This document shows, piece by piece, positions 11,198 to 23,430 of a stretch of DNA of 64,000 nt (position 1 is its first letter; the number at the start of each line of letters is the position of its first letter). The notes under the pieces are model-generated. The model was not told the origin of the DNA. It ran no database searches and saw only the letters and a list, made by a program, of their open reading frames with translations. A program made the position numbers and the translations under genes. This DNA comes from Gonocerus acuteangulatus (Eukaryota; Arthropoda; Insecta; Hemiptera; Coreidae): contig OX328125.1 in assembly GCA_946811695.1 (NCBI GenBank), positions 41,687,153-41,751,152 on the forward strand. The letters are read 5' to 3'.

Positions 11198-13239
11198 GAT
11201 CTTAAAAAAAGGTTTATCACCAAATACAGTGATTTCCTAAGGAATGAATAAGTCCAGATTGCGCAGCTACATCGGGATAATCATTAGATTTTTTTTTAAA
11301 TTTGATCTATACTCGTGTTTATGTATACAGTCTATCAAAAACAGACATAAGAAGTCGGAATTAGGGTATCAAGAGGTATTGAAACGGAAACTATCTGAGT
11401 TAGAACTCTTTGTCGGCTGAAGTCTTTACCAAGGAAAAAGTAGGTTTCCCCTTTTTAAGAAGGCGGGATTGGGAGATCGCAGAAGAATATATTTTAGTAA
11501 AAAGTATCAAAGTAAACTTGAGAACATTGATATGATAAATACATAACCATTGCTGGTGACAGATGTAGAATAACTATTTACTATAATTCATCGCAGACCA
11601 TATTTAGATAAACCGGTAAATCATATTGTTAATGCAAGTTAAATGAATATCCCCCCCCCAAAAAAAAGGCCCATACCAGACCACTGGGTTTTGAGAACCC
11701 GGTATTCATCATGAATCGGATACTTACGGCGGTCTAGTTTGTCAAGTATTATGCTTCGGCCACCCGATTTTCAGGTACCCATTAAAAGGCGGGTGTCCGT
11801 AGAGACCCCTGATTTCGACCTCGGAAAACAACAATAGTATATAAAATCCAGTCTATGTTTTAGTTTCAAACGATACTCTAGTATGAGCCGAGTATTGTTA
11901 CATTTAAAATTAGTTGGAATGAGACATAATTTTGAATGAGAGAAACTTTTGCTAACTGTAATCGAACGAGCACAATGAACCTATTCCCTAATAATCTTAA
12001 TCCCCAAACGAAAAGCATTAAAGAAACCAGCGCCGATTGAAGCCACCCTAAATCGGGACTGGATCAAGATTCCAGGCGTACTTGCACTGTGGCCAGTTGG
12101 AGTAGGATGAAATGAAAAAGCTTGAACTGGAACCAGTCCAAAGGGCTGAGGTTAGCGGTTTGGACGTTCAAGTCATTGGAGCATGCCATCAATCCAAGGA
12201 GAACGCCCTTTGAAAACAAAACCATCCACATTCAGTAATTTAAGCTCCAGTGGGTCCTCGACGAATGTTAAAAACCCGAATGATTTGTCTGAAACAAATT
12301 TCTTGACTATTCGTTTCATCCAACAGAGTGTGAGTAGCCGAACTCGCCAAAAATCGCGTTTTCTTCGAATGCATAATTCTCGAATCATTTACAATATTAG
12401 AATATAATTTTAATTTTTCTACTGCAATGGAACACATCCATAATTTCTAGCACCGTTATCTTTGAGTAAGGTGGACCCATCGATTATTAGGAAATAGATT
12501 AGGCTTCCAACGGTCACCTTCCTTAATTTCTTTAGTGTTTTTTTCCCCCAAATATCTAAGAAAAAATATAAAGATTAAAACAAATGCACGTGTCAGCAAG
12601 TTTCCTGTAAAAAATGTTGAAATTGTAGAATATATAGAGAAATTCAAAAATGAACGTCATATTTTTTCAGTTAAAATGGGTTTATCTTATTGCAGGAATT
12701 CTATGAAACAATACAGAATACCATAATGTGATATGGCCTTAAACAGTTATTGTTTTCCATAATTATGACAATTAAGGAGTGAAAAATTCCAATGAAACTT
12801 GGTATTTCGAGCGTCTTCTAAAGAATAATATCTTTATTTTCTTGAACAATGACGTAGAGCTTTCATGCCTAGAATTTATCTAACACAGGGGATTGCAGAC
12901 CCCAAAGTTATTACTAATAATAAAATACATGATAATCACGAATTTTCTCCAAGAATAAATTTACTTTCGAAGGTTTGGTCCCAACAGTTTAGTTAATATT
13001 TTAAGTCCCGGTTCAAATGACAGTCATATAGCTTATGTTTGTATTATAGTATCATTGATACCTTAGTCGGTTTGTTGTTAATATTCATAACCTAATAGGG
13101 ACAATTTACAGAATAATATATATTAAAAAAATAGCCAGCGAAATTTTGTGATTTGGTATCATTAAATTCATTTTTTTTTTTTTTTTGCCAAAGAAACTAC
13201 ATTCAATAACATTCGAAAACACAATTGAAATCATCATAA
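11198..13239. other. Unassigned DNA with a moderately GC-richer patch
   Basis: The part at 11680-11830 (GGTTTTGAGAACCCGGTATT, then CACCCGATTTTCAGG) looks like an old retroposon end but could not be named. Overlapping frames on both strands at 12173-12726 share the same DNA and show no family motif. Confidence 0.4.
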
Positions 13240-13402
13240 AAAGGCGTGTTTTTTTTGTGCCTAAGGTCGTAGGTTCGATTCCCAGTAAGAGGATCAATCC
13301 TATCCTGGCTAGAAAAGGGTAGTAACCTGCAAAAGCCCCTTTTCGAAAATCGTTTTGATGTTGCATAAGTGGACTTAAGAATATAAATAATAATAATAAT
13401 AA
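13240..13402 (+). mobile_element. SINE, 5'-truncated (same family as 11017)
   Basis: It retains the B-box region GTAGGTTCGATTCCCAG, TCCTATCCTGGCTAGAAAAG, a core GGTAGTAACCTGCAAAAGCC, and a tail ending TAAGTGGACTTAAGAATATA with an (AAT)n end. Confidence 0.7.
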
Positions 13403-14002
13403 CATCCGGAAAGTATTTCCTTTCTGTTGGAAAATCAAGGATTTAGAATTTTACCATAAACAAGTAATAATTCTGATAAATTGTTCAATTAATTAGAATA
13501 ATAAAAAATGATCAAATAAAAAGTGAATATTGATCATAAGAATGAAATAAAATCCACCATTCTATAGTTGAATGGAAGGTGATTGGAGAAAGAGGACTCT
13601 GAAATACTACTAAATGCAAATGAGGCTGTTCGACATTGAGTGGGTGCCATTCAGCTAGTCATTGCCGGCAGCCCACACTGCCTTCACGACCCCAAGACCG
13701 GTTTGGAAGGAGCTGAGCAATACCTACATCAGGGAGATAGGTGTGCAACTGACAGTCATAACCGTACGTTTATAGTCTCGCGCATACTCAGCAACAGCCA
13801 TGTCGGAACGCTTTTACTACTAGAGAGGGAAATAAAGCAGTCTGCTGGGGTATCTTCGTACCCATTAGCGAGCTTACTCCCATCGTATAGGAAGGAAACC
13901 CATTAATGACATCAATCCAATGATGTGTGATCAAAGATCCTGTACCATCAGCTGGAGAGGTGTGTCGAATCCCAAATCAGCTGTGCATATTAAATAACTT
14001 GG
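13403..14002. other. Unassigned, includes a GC-richer patch with an 88-codon frame
   Basis: Positions 13620-13910 are richer in G+C than the flanks and hold a plus-strand frame (13640-13906) containing GSPHCLHDPKTGLEGAEQYL. I do not recognise the peptide. It may be a degraded retroelement fragment. Confidence 0.3.
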
Positions 14003-15327
14003 GCTACTATATATTTGTCAAATACCACTCACTCACTGACCTATCATCGCCCAGCCCAAACCGCTCGACAGAAAAATTTGAAATTTTGCATGGACACTCC
14101 CTATAGAACGTAGACGCTCGCTAAGAAAGGATTTTTTGATATTCGATTTTTTAAGTATTTTTAGAGGGGTTTAAGGTTTTAGTTAATTAGGGCAGGCAAG
14201 CCTAGGTAGCATGCGTTGCTAGGACGATAAAGAACAGCTGTTACCGTACATTATCTATTTCATAGTATTATTTTTAATTGAGGTTAAACTATGATGGAAA
14301 ACCTTCAATTACTAGAAATAAACTGCAATTTTGATCGTCATAGACTTTACGCCCTGGTAATGGTCCATCCGAGGTAATAATATCCCGAACCACTTGATAC
14401 AAAAATTTGAAATTTTGCACGGACAATCCGTTTAGAATGTAAAAGCCCGCTAAGAAAGGTTTTTTTGATATTCAAATGTTTAAGTAATTTTAGGGGGGTT
14501 TGAATTATTAAGAAGTTCCTCATCGGCTCAAAAATGGCCCGATTTTGATGACATTTGGTACAAAAATCTTTCTTCTCATTTGAAAGGTCAAGTTTATTAA
14601 CTAGCTGAATCTGTTTACTGGAACATAGTTTTTGGAGCAACATTTGCGCGAAAAAATCGGAACGCTTACATTTCCGAGTCCATATGCTTGCAGGTACGAC
14701 GAATGAAACCATTTTTAAAGCGATTTCTGTAACCGTTTACGAGAAACATTGATAGAAATACTTTTCCAGACTAATTTCCTGTTTGGGTATTCAGAATCAA
14801 TGGTTGGTTCACTTGAAACTTGTACCAGATATTTGGCATTCATCTAATCTAAGATATTTATACTTTGGTGTCGTTTGGAGGTAAGAAGTATATGGAAAAA
14901 AAATGTATTAATGGTGATACAAAGTTTTCGGATCTGAGTATATTTTCTAAGAGATCTCAAAAACGGTTGGGGTATCGTAGGAAGTGGAAGGCGGCTATTC
15001 GAAAGTTTACTAAATTCTCTACAAAAAAGATTCTGTTGTAATGTTCGAAGAGATAAGTGCTTAAAACTTCAAAGGTGTTAGTTTTATTATTTTCAACGTG
15101 CATTTGTCTCTGTTTACCTAACTTTTTAAGTGGTTGTTGTATTTTTCTTTTTTTACTCCCCAACGGAAACAAGCACGGTTACCGCCACATGGTGTTTCCC
15201 GGGTAACTTTAAAGTCCGTGCAATAATAAGCTGTACAAAATTATGTAGTATCGTTAATTTTGATCATACCTTATTTAACGCATAAAAACTACTTATCGGC
15301 CGTGGTGAAGCACGGGTAGTCAGCTAG
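14003..15327 (+). mobile_element. Non-autonomous Helitron, copy 1
   Basis: The 3' end is canonical: hairpin CCGTG-GTGAAG-CACGG, eight bases, then CTAG followed by T. The 5' end aligns with the second copy at 25149 (CTACTATATATTTGTCAAAT, then CACTCACTCACTGAC), though the first TC reads GC here. No Rep-helicase frame exists. The interior includes ATGCGTTGCTAGGACGATAA and, from about 14520 to 15080, modules also present in the Helentron family (GATGACATTTGGTACAAAAA; AAGTTTACTAAATTCTCTAC). Confidence 0.85.
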
Positions 15328-15880
15328 TTTATCATATACAAGGCCTCACAGGGGGATTCTGGGCCCTTGTCAAAATTCACTTCACGGGCCCCTTAACTCC
15401 CAAACCCCCTCCATTAACTTTATCAAAAACTATTAATGGAATTATTTAAAATTTACATTTCTCTTAAAATTAAATTAAATAAATTGGTAATTGAACGGAG
15501 TGGAAACTGGTGGGTATATGCCTTTATTTCAAATTATAATGTGAGTAAAAAAATGACGCCGAGGCCCCCTGCGACCACGGGCCTCTGCAGGGTATTGCTA
15601 AGAGTTTATTGAAAAGCCCTTACATTTAATCCGGCGGGTGAGGGACTTCTCTTCTGGAGAAACCCTCAAGTATTGTATGATCATTTTTTTCTTATTGGTG
15701 GTATCATTTGTTTTACTTTATTTTAGGTATCTGTATCTCCGCCATTAGCATCAATATTGCATTATTACTATTATTTATCAATTCAGTTTGAATTTCCTTT
15801 TATTTATTTAGATAAATATATTTTTGGCTATTTATTTATTATACATAATTGTTATATGTTATATTTTATTTTACTTTTTT
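15328..15880. other. Unassigned AT-rich DNA
   Basis: The stretch just after the Helitron contains short G/C tracts and then AT-rich sequence. No named feature. Confidence 0.5.
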
Positions 15881-15990
15881 ACCACGTGCTGTTGGCATTA
15901 TAAAAGGATGGCAACCTGTAGATAGCCCGGCGCTAATAGCCAAATAGTTGATGCGCCGTTAAAAACGAAAAAAAAACAAAAAAAAAACAT
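15881..15990 (+). mobile_element. 5S-derived SINE, heavily 5'-truncated
   Basis: Only the last bases of the 5S head remain (CCACGTGCTGTTGGCATTA). The usual core GGCAACCTGTAGATAGCCCG, tail GCGCTAATAGCCAAATAGTT, GATGCGCCGTTAAAAACG and an A-rich end follow. Its diagnostic AAATAGTT and AAAAACGAAAA variants match the copy at 30598, so these two form a subfamily distinct from 414 and 63198. Confidence 0.8.
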
Positions 15991-16106
15991 GGTATATGAA
16001 TTGATATTACGTACTATGTACTCGGTATTATAGTCACGTAGGATATAGGTCAGTAAAAATTCAGTTAAATAAATTTACACACACACATCATAATTTAAAT
16101 CATCAT

Positions 16107-16145
<39 letters not shown>

Positions 16146-16939
16146 GATGATGATGATGATTTAAAAATGAATATCGATAGGACGAGTTCAGTCAAATAAA
16201 ACGTTGTATGAGTTTCGGAGGTGTTGATTTCATTCTATTGAAGGGAAATATAATTTAATATAATCACACCAGTTACAAGAATTGTGAGGAAATAACCTAA
16301 TAAGACTCAGTTACATCCATAATAGCACAAAATAACCATGCATGGGTCTTCTCGTGTTAGAGTACATATTGTACATCATTCATTCGTAACTGTATATAAC
16401 TTGAGTTTTTTCATATGAAAATTTCCTTCTAGGAATACAGATAACTTTAAGAATAATCAAATTAATCGGTTGGTACTAAACGATGAGTATTTGATGATAA
16501 TTAAATTGTTAGACAAAGTTCTTGTATTGCAGACTTATGTAATATTCTACAAAGATTATTTGAGACGAAGTCTTCTTATAAAGCTCCTCTTAGCTGAACT
16601 TTTCAAATAAAAGACTTGCTTCTCTATATTGCTCAAGTTCTTTATTGCTTCCCGCTGAAATTTGATGCGCAATATAGGTCTTTGCTCAATATTTATTTAC
16701 AATTTTTTTTATTTGTTTTTTTTTTTTGGCCCGGGGTCCATTAAAAATAATGTCCATCTGGCCGGCATGTTTATTGGGTTGTCTTGCATCATTTCGTGGA
16801 CTTAAATTAATTCGCTTTCACCCCCTCCCAAAAAAAAAAATCAAAACATCTTGTCTTGTCATTTATTTCATATATTTTCTCTATACCGAACGTAACTAAA
16901 AGTTATTTACCTTAGTTTTGATTAATTTGGGACAGATAG
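15991..16939. other. Unassigned DNA with a compound palindromic microsatellite
   Basis: Apart from the microsatellite hairpin at 16093-16166, the stretch is AT-rich with no identified gene or element. Confidence 0.5.
16093..16166. repeat. Palindromic compound microsatellite
   Basis: The order is ATTTAAATCATCATCATCAT, (TA)n, then ATGATGATGATGATGATTTA. The trinucleotide runs on either side of the TA tract are reverse complements, so the whole block can fold into one hairpin. Confidence 0.85.
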
Positions 16940-17014
16940 AAAATTTTTCATATCATTACCACCTTAATGATAGTTCTGATAGAATCAAACCTTCCCTTCT
17001 TCATTTAAGGATAC

Positions 17015-17076
<62 letters not shown>

Positions 17077-17559
17077 ATGATATCGCGATGAAAGTGGTTT
17101 TATCTGACCCCCATGTCAAAACCTTACTAAATGCTCTACAAAAAAGGTTCTGAAGCAGTTTTCGATAAGGCGATGTCAATCGGAGATGTGTAAGTGCTTA
17201 AAACTTCGAAACTGTTTTGTTCTTATGAACGGGGTTTTGTCCCTACTTAACTCACTTTGTAATTGATTGTTTTAAATTAAATTTAATAGTAAAATAAGTA
17301 TTTTATTAAAAGAAGGTAAGAAAATTATTGGTGATAGTGTTTTCCGGGAGCGAACGTTGAGAAGGCGGGGGAGTCATTTCCGCTCAAGATACTGTCAGTT
17401 TTCTGTTGTGGTGCTTTAAATCTTCTATCTCTAGATATTTCATTTTATATTTTTCACGAAAGATAAAAACCTACCAAAAACTTCTTCTATTCTTTTAATA
17501 ATGGCTCAAGGGATAGGAACGGAAACGCGCTAAGCTGACTTAGTTCCTGGGAGTTGGCC
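16940..17559 (+). mobile_element. Helentron relict with 3' terminus
   Basis: The 3' end reads GGAACGGAAACGCGCTAAGC, then TTAGTTCCTGGGAGTTGGCC before a T run, a mutated form of the family end at 37762-37811. Upstream, TTACTAAATGCTCTACAAAA, GGTTCTGAAG and GGCGATGTCAATCGGAGA are the family's internal module. A poly-A of more than 50 bases at 17016-17072 interrupts it and may mark a retroposed insertion whose body is gone. The 5' end was not found. Confidence 0.65.
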
Positions 17560-18079
17560 TTTTTTCTTTGTGATTTTAGAGACTAAACTGCATAAAAATA
17601 AATATAATGATCATTTCCAAGTCTTTATAAAACATTATATTGTAACTTCTGAAGAGGAGAAACTAAAAAATATATTGTTATAATTAATATTATATCCAGG
17701 CTTGAGGTAGACTGCTAATTATGCGGCGGTCGTTTACAAGTAATAGGCAAAACTCATTAGCAAAATGTCAGTTGCAGACTCTAGACATTTTCCTCTAATG
17801 ATATACTATATTGTATCTATTACTTTTTTGTTATAACATTTTCTTGTGAATTATTAAACATGATCAATCTATTTTTTATGGAATTTAATTTTGAATCCAT
17901 TAATTTTCTAAGGGCAACTGCGCACATAGGCATTCCGGCTTCAAAGAATTTGCATGTCAAACAACACATAAACTTAGTTATGCAGCTCCAGCGAGACGGG
18001 CATTTTCTATATTGTTACGTCAATATTTATCCTCGAAATAATAATACGGACAAAACATTATGAGTGATGGAATTGTAAG
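17560..18079. other. Unassigned AT-rich DNA
   Basis: The 67-codon frame at 17860-18063 precedes a mariner fragment but does not resemble mariner protein. Nothing else recognised. Confidence 0.45.
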
Positions 18080-18490
18080 AAAGTATGTGATAGCATTTAA
18101 TGATGGCCGCGCAAATGTGCATGATGAACAACAAAGTGGGCGTTAATGAAAGATTGGTGCAGGAAGTGGACAATAAGGTGAGAGAAAACAGACGCTTTAC
18201 GATTTCCTCCTAGTGTGATGACTTTCCAAATGTTTCGCTAATCACACCAAAGATTTCATCACATATTTTAAATGGGGACGATGACGAAGTGAAAACAGTT
18301 GTGACGCAGTGGTTGACAAGTCGGGCGGCAGAGTTCTATGAGGAGGGTATTCATAAACTGATACAACGTTATGACAAGTGCTTCAGTATTGAAGGAAATC
18401 ATGTAGAAAAGTAGATTAAGGTACAGGCTTTCGTGTAGAAATAAAATTATTGAGATATCTTTGGACGTCTTTTTTTAATTTCGAAACGGT
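18080..18490 (+). pseudogene. Internally deleted mariner transposase fossil
   Basis: Two separated blocks match mariner-family transposase. The first, around 18085-18250, gives FNDGRANVHDEQQSGR, then VDNKVRENRRFTISS and a DDFPNVS-like stretch, typical of the N-terminal helix-turn-helix part. The second, around 18275-18415, gives DDDEVKTVVTQWLTSRAAEF, YEEGIHKLIQRYDKC and a GNHVEK end, the usual C-terminus. The catalytic D,D(34)D core between them is missing and several stops are present. The following TTTTTTAATTTCGAAACGGT resembles the region before a mariner right end, but the inverted terminal repeats could not be placed. Non-functional. Confidence 0.8.
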
Positions 18491-19559
18491 ACTTACTGTA
18501 AAACAACAATATATTGTTAGTCATATTGTTCATACCGTCATTGGCAAAAGGAACGCAGGCGTAACAAGCGAAATATGGCGAGTCTATAATCCTATCGGAA
18601 AGAGGAAACGAAGCGTCGACGACGAGGATGAAGGTCGAACAAATCACGACCTGACTTACAGGAACATGACAGCAGAGTAAACCCTCGGAACTTGCATTGG
18701 ATCTGGAATGAGGAAGGGGGACTGCCTACAAGGACAACAACATTTGCCAATACATGAAAATATGATATTATGTCATGTAGGCGTCTTAAGGAGGTTTGAA
18801 CAATGAACGGATAGTCCAGGGCGCTAAAAGATCTGTTTTGAGTTGGATTTCGAGGGAAAACGAATTTTTGCGACATCTTTGAAACAACTCAAATATCTAT
18901 AATTGAGGCATGCGTAAATCGAAAAATTCCTAGAAAAGATTATTTTTTAATATAGTACTAAAAATGCGGTTTTTTTTTGTTTTCTTTCGCCCATAAGTAG
19001 TCCTGATCGACCGATTTCCAATCTTTAAAATGTTTTAGAAATCTTGATTGCTTGAATTTATTTTAAAAATATATATATATATATTTCAAATATGTAAAGT
19101 ATATCGTTTGGATTTTTCAAAGATTTGAAAAATGTTATGTTTTTCGCTAATACCTCAATTGCGAAATTTATTACGCAAAAAATATCCTACCGATTTAAAC
19201 GAAATTCAGTAGGTTGTTTAATTATATAAAAATCATTTTCCTGTTCAAATATGAAGATCCTAAATCCTAAATAGATTTTAATCTGTCAAAAAAATGTCTA
19301 TTTTTTACTTATTGTTTATACTTATGTTTTATACTTATTGTTGTTTTGCAAAGCAGGGAATAAATATTAACATTTCTTATGACACATTATAGGAAATCTC
19401 ATTACGAATCTTTTTGTGCCTTTCGAAAATCTCTAGCGTGAATACCTTCGGAGTTGTGAGCGAAAAAGGTACAGAGAAAACGTAATTGTTTTCTATTAAA
19501 AGAAAAAGAACTATGTTCCCGTATATTTTACGATTTTTGCATATTTTCTTAAATATCTC
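18491..19559. other. Unassigned DNA
   Basis: Frames on both strands at 18450-18876 overlap and show no family signature. A short TA tract lies at 19069-19084. Confidence 0.45.
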
Positions 19560-20010
19560 TAAAAAGGTTGGGAAATCATGGTAAATGGATAGTAACCATT
19601 CAAAGGTGTATGAAATTTCCTACAAAAACGTTTCGTAATTTTCGATGGGCCGTTCACAATTGGAGAAATAAATGCTTAAAACATTGAAGTCGTTGGTTTC
19701 GGTTTTTTTTCACTGTTTGCCTTAGGTTTTAATTGGTTGTTGTTATTTGAATTGCATGTTTTTTTCAATAAAACATGACAATTATATGGAAGCATGTTTG
19801 TATTACTTGTTATTGGTCATATAGGTTACCTTTTGAATGACCGATTGTTCAGGAGTTAGTAATATCCGTTTAGAGCTGGCTTCTGCCAGTTTTCTGTGCA
19901 TTGCAGGATATGTTTAATTCTTCCAAGAAATATCTGTGTCCACACCAACAGTTTCAAATGACTCTATGGAACGGAAGAGCGCTAAGATGAAGCAGTTTCC
20001 GTGACTCTTA
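19560..20010 (+). mobile_element. Helentron relict with 3' terminus
   Basis: Internal-module motifs (AAAAAGGTTGGGAAATCATG, AATTTCCTACAAAAA, GGAGAAATAAATGCTTAAAA) precede a decayed 3' end ACGGAAGAGCGCTAAGATGA, GCAGTTTCCGTGACTC. More diverged than the complete copies. Confidence 0.6.
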
Positions 20011-20544
20011 CATTACTTTTTAGAGATGCACCCAGGACTAGGGGGACAGAAACAGACCTAGCGTTTTCAACAAGATTACGGTTTCAGAAGATTGTTAAAT
20101 TCTAGACTCTTGTTCTAGGAAATGTCTTCTTCTTTGTTTATACGATTTTACTCCATTACCACCCAAAAGTTGTAAATCTAAAGGAAATTGAGTAAGATCT
20201 GATAGGCTCTAGGCGAACTGCTTCTTTCATAATGCTGTTAGCAAGAAGCAGAGGTATTCGGAATCCTGGGTGCGCCCTGGAGTTGTCTCAGTCTTGAATT
20301 TCAGGCAAACGATTAAGCAAAACTCGTTAGTTTAATAGAGTCGAGAAGCTACCTCCGGTTTAAATAATCTCATATATCAAAATAATCTCATTTCTTGTGT
20401 AATCTCTCGGCGAAAGGAAACGAGTATTCGAAATTACAGCATCTCCGTTTTAGCTACGGTATACCCTTAAATGATCTTAATTTTAAAAGACTAAACGAGA
20501 GCTGCAAGATTTCTGGGACATCATCTTATTGAACTAATTTGTAA
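20011..20544. other. No recognised feature
   Basis: AT-rich spacer between two Helentron relicts. No gene or repeat named. Confidence 0.5.
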
Positions 20545-20625
20545 TTAGCCCGTTTCTTCCCTCCCTCCATAGGGAGGAAACCCGCTTATGATGACCTCGA
20601 CCTCATGTCGATTATTTGTCTTTTT
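20545..20625 (+). repeat. Helentron 5'-end relict
   Basis: It reads TTAGCCCGTTTCTTCCCTCC, CTCCATAGGGAGGAAACCCG, CTTATGATGACC, the 5' hairpin of the family followed by its CGCTTAT sequence. Only the terminus was traced. Confidence 0.6.
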
Positions 20626-20799
20626 GTGTGTGTGTATATATATAAGTGCAATGGCTGACTGCCGAAAACAACGCACAGCCATGAACTTTTGATTTTTGTT
20701 GGGGAAGACCCCAAGGAGCCAGTGGCAACTCTTGTATTACTAAATGTAGTAACACTATTTAGTTTTACTATTTTAAGTAAAACTCGTGTCGAGTAGTTT

Positions 20800-20988
20800 T
20801 ATTTATTTATTTAAATTTTAACGTCCATTATTATTAACTAAGCATTTCAGGATGGGTCATCTATAGGTTACCATTCTTTTCTATCCAGGATGGGGCTGAT
20901 GGCTTTTCTTTTTTCTAAAGAAAAGCCACCACTCCCATGGTGGGAATTGAACCCTCGGCTCGGAGTGTTAAATGCTCACGGCCACCGG
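20800..20988 (-). mobile_element. tRNA-derived SINE inserted in the mariner fossil
   Basis: Minus strand: head CCCGGTGGCCGTGAGCATTT, B box GGGTTCAATTCCC, TGGCTTTTCTTTAGAAAAAA, ATCAGCCCCATCCTGGATAG, core GGTAACCTATAGATGACCC and tail AATGGACGTTAAAATTTAAA with a (TAAA)n end. A 9-bp duplication GAGTAGTTT flanks it at 20791-20799 and 20989-20997. This complete copy defines both ends of the family seen at 11017, 13240, 27296, 35173, 59596 and 60820. Confidence 0.88.
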
Positions 20989-21312
20989 GAGTAGTTTCAA
21001 AAGTGGAGAAATTTCGATGGAAGATCAACCTCGATCAGCCCCTCCATTTCAGGAGCTGACGCCAAGGTTCAAAATATTTACACTCTGGTCCTTGAAGACC
21101 GTCGTCGAACCATTAATCAATTTGAAAATATATCCGGGGTATCTTCAAACGGCTTTAATGAATGGATTTTACCGTAGGATTTGGGCTTGAGAAGGATTAA
21201 AGCAAAACGTGGGATTGGCTCTTTCGCCATTGCAACGCACCTGCCCACTACATGATGCAGTTTCTGTTGAAAAATATCGGTGCAGCAATAATTCGCCCCT
21301 ATTCACTAGACC

Positions 21313-21548
21313 CAGAGTTGGGCAAACGTTAGCGCGCGCTAAAAGCTGATACCTCTCCGCTAATTTAGCGAAACTGTAGAAAGCCAGCGCTAATAATTAG
21401 CGGTTAGCGGCGGCAGTGCGCTAACCGCTAATCTGTTTATGAAATATCGTAATTGCTAATAGATTAAGCTATAGTTACAAGTTGTAACTATAGCTTATTA
21501 GCGGAGAGGTATCAGCTTTTCGCGCGCGCTAACGTTTGCCCAACTCTG
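21313..21548. mobile_element. hAT-type MITE (236 bp) inserted in the mariner fossil
   Basis: Both ends begin CAGAGTTGGGCAAACGTTAG, and the inverted repeat runs about 50 bases through AAAGCTGATACCTCTCCGCT. The flanks carry a perfect 8-bp target duplication ACTAGACC (21305-21312, 21549-21556), the hAT hallmark. The interior is itself palindromic (AGCGGTTAGCGG with CCGCTAACCGCT; AGCTATAGTTACAA with TTGTAACTATAGCT). No coding capacity. Confidence 0.95.
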
Positions 21549-21834
21549 ACTAGACCTCTCTTGCGACGTAATCCCCCCCCCCCTGTACTGAGCGGTGACC
21601 TAAAACGAAAACGTTTTGGGACTGTGAAAGCGGTGAATCAAAAATCGCTGGGTATAAAGGTTATTCCGTTAACTGAGTATGAAAATTGTTTTGAACAATG
21701 AATGAAACGATTAGTAGTGCATTGGAGCCAGTGGTAATTCGAAGGCGAGGAAAGTGTTTCATGCAAATGTTGAAAAATAAAGCATTTATAACAAATTTTT
21801 TTTTTTTGTGTCCCTCCGAAAAAAGGGGTAGAAA

Positions 21835-22200
21835 GCCATCTTGTTGGAGAAAAAGGAATCCACAAGGAAGTTTTGCTTGAATGCAATTCAGCTATACAAG
21901 TCTGCAAGTTGGGATATATTTCCCCTGAAGATGCTGGATTTTGGACTGGAAAAAAATGCTTCCAGTTCCGGAAGTGGAATCCAGAACCTTTGGCAATGAG
22001 TGTTTTTTATTAATTCTGTCAGCAATGGAGCTTCCAAGCTGGGCACAACTGCCCCTTCCAATACTGGATTCTGGGCTGGAAAAAAGGATTCCAGTTCTGG
22101 AAATGGGAGCCTAAAGCTTGCGCAAGGAGTTTTTTTTTTTAATGCTCTAAGCCATCAAGCTCACAAATTCTGGAGTCTATTCTATATTGATAAACCTATT
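21835..22200 (+). repeat. Short tandem array, about three diverged units
   Basis: Units of roughly 140 bases share TGCTGGATTTTGGACTGGAA or TACTGGATTCTGGGCTGGAA, then CTTCCAGTTCCGGAAGTGGA or a close form, a T run, and AATGGAGCTTCCAAGCTGGG-like sequence. No function apparent. Confidence 0.65.
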
Positions 22201-23430
22201 TTATTGTTAAACTAATTTAGTAATGTATGAAACAGCCTAGGAGCCAACAGCATAGGAATATGTGATTATAGAGTCTAATTGAGCAGGCGGGGTAAAGTAT
22301 TCATTAAAATGTACAAGATTTGTTCCTCTACGCCAATTCCGGCCACGACTAACGCAAAAAAAAAACAAAAAAAAAAAAAAGAACAGAAGAACTTTTTTCT
22401 CTTGACTGAATAGCTATACTAGTAAAATAATTTTTTTTCCTATGCTTCCTCTTCTCCGAACGTTACCAAAATTTGTAAATGTAAGTTTGGATGAATGTGA
22501 AAAATGAAGAAAATGTTGTCTTCTTCTGCAGTCAAAGATTTTTATAACAATGATGGTTTTGGATGATGTTGGTAATTTTATTAGCTTTAAAAGTGATTTT
22601 TGGTTTCGACACACCAATTATTATTTTTGAGGTCGTTCAATTATAATTATTTTGATAGTCAATTTTGCTTCGCCATATATGATAATTTTGGCATTTCCGA
22701 CTTTTCGCAAGAAGATCATTGATTATTGATTTTGAAACCACTTCAAAACCAATTCACTAAAAGTTTTTTCTTTCTTCCAAACCATTTTTGGATATCTTGT
22801 ATATAAAATACATATTCAACTTCTTCCTTGTTGAGAATATTTGTCGAGGTTCCTTCCCTGAAGGTTTCCGCCAATACATCAATGTCACCACCAGAGGTTT
22901 AGATCGAGTTTTAAGAAAATTACATACAATATCCACAGAAGATAAATTTACCTAGGCACCCGGTTCGATTTTTATCAAAAACAATAACATGTAGAATATT
23001 TCTTATATTAAGAACGCACAAAAATATATATATATATATATATATAAAATAAAATAAAAGTCCTGATTTCGCAAATTTTTAAATAATATTATCCAAGATA
23101 TTTGTACAGGCGATCGCTGATGAATGAAGAATATAGATAGTAGACTATGGGTCAAACATGGTGACCCGAACTTCGACAATGGGAACTTTCAGCTTTAGCC
23201 AAATTATCTGAATATAAAACTTAGCTCTGATGATTTTCCACAAAAAAAAAAAAAAAAAAAAAAAATTTGATGTCTTGTGAATATTTCTAAATATCACAAT
23301 AACTTTTTCCACACAGATATTACTGTTTTGCGAAGTGATGGAAGAAAGCATATTGTTTTTAGCTTGTAGCCAACTGATAGAGAGTATGTTAAAATCAGAG
23401 GATGGTGGACTCCCTATAAAAGGCGAAGTC
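22201..23430. other. Unassigned AT-rich DNA
   Basis: Contains a TA microsatellite near 23020-23046 and a poly-A at about 23242-23264. It lies in the presumed CaMKII first intron. No exon identified. Confidence 0.5.

Larger units (their letters stand above)
20775..21770 (+). pseudogene. Mariner transposase fossil carrying two nested insertions
   Basis: Mariner coding remnants lie at 20775-20799 (SKTRVE-like), 20989-21200 (FKSGEISMEDQPRS, then LEDRRRTINQ and GLRRIKAKRG across frameshifts), 21215-21312 (HCNAPAH, FLLKNIGAAIIRPYSLDP) and 21557-21770 (LKRKRFGTVKAVNQKSLG, EYENCFEQ). The order matches a Mos1-like transposase: N-terminal domain, the HDNAPAH motif with its catalytic Asp changed to Cys, the YSPDLAP region, and the C-terminus. 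Part of the middle is deleted. A SINE (20800-20988) and a hAT MITE (21313-21548) interrupt it, each with a target duplication. Dead element. Confidence 0.85.

Noticed and set aside
12173..12726. Cluster of overlapping frames on both strands
   Set aside because: Mutually antisense, no conserved motif, no splice or start context better than chance.
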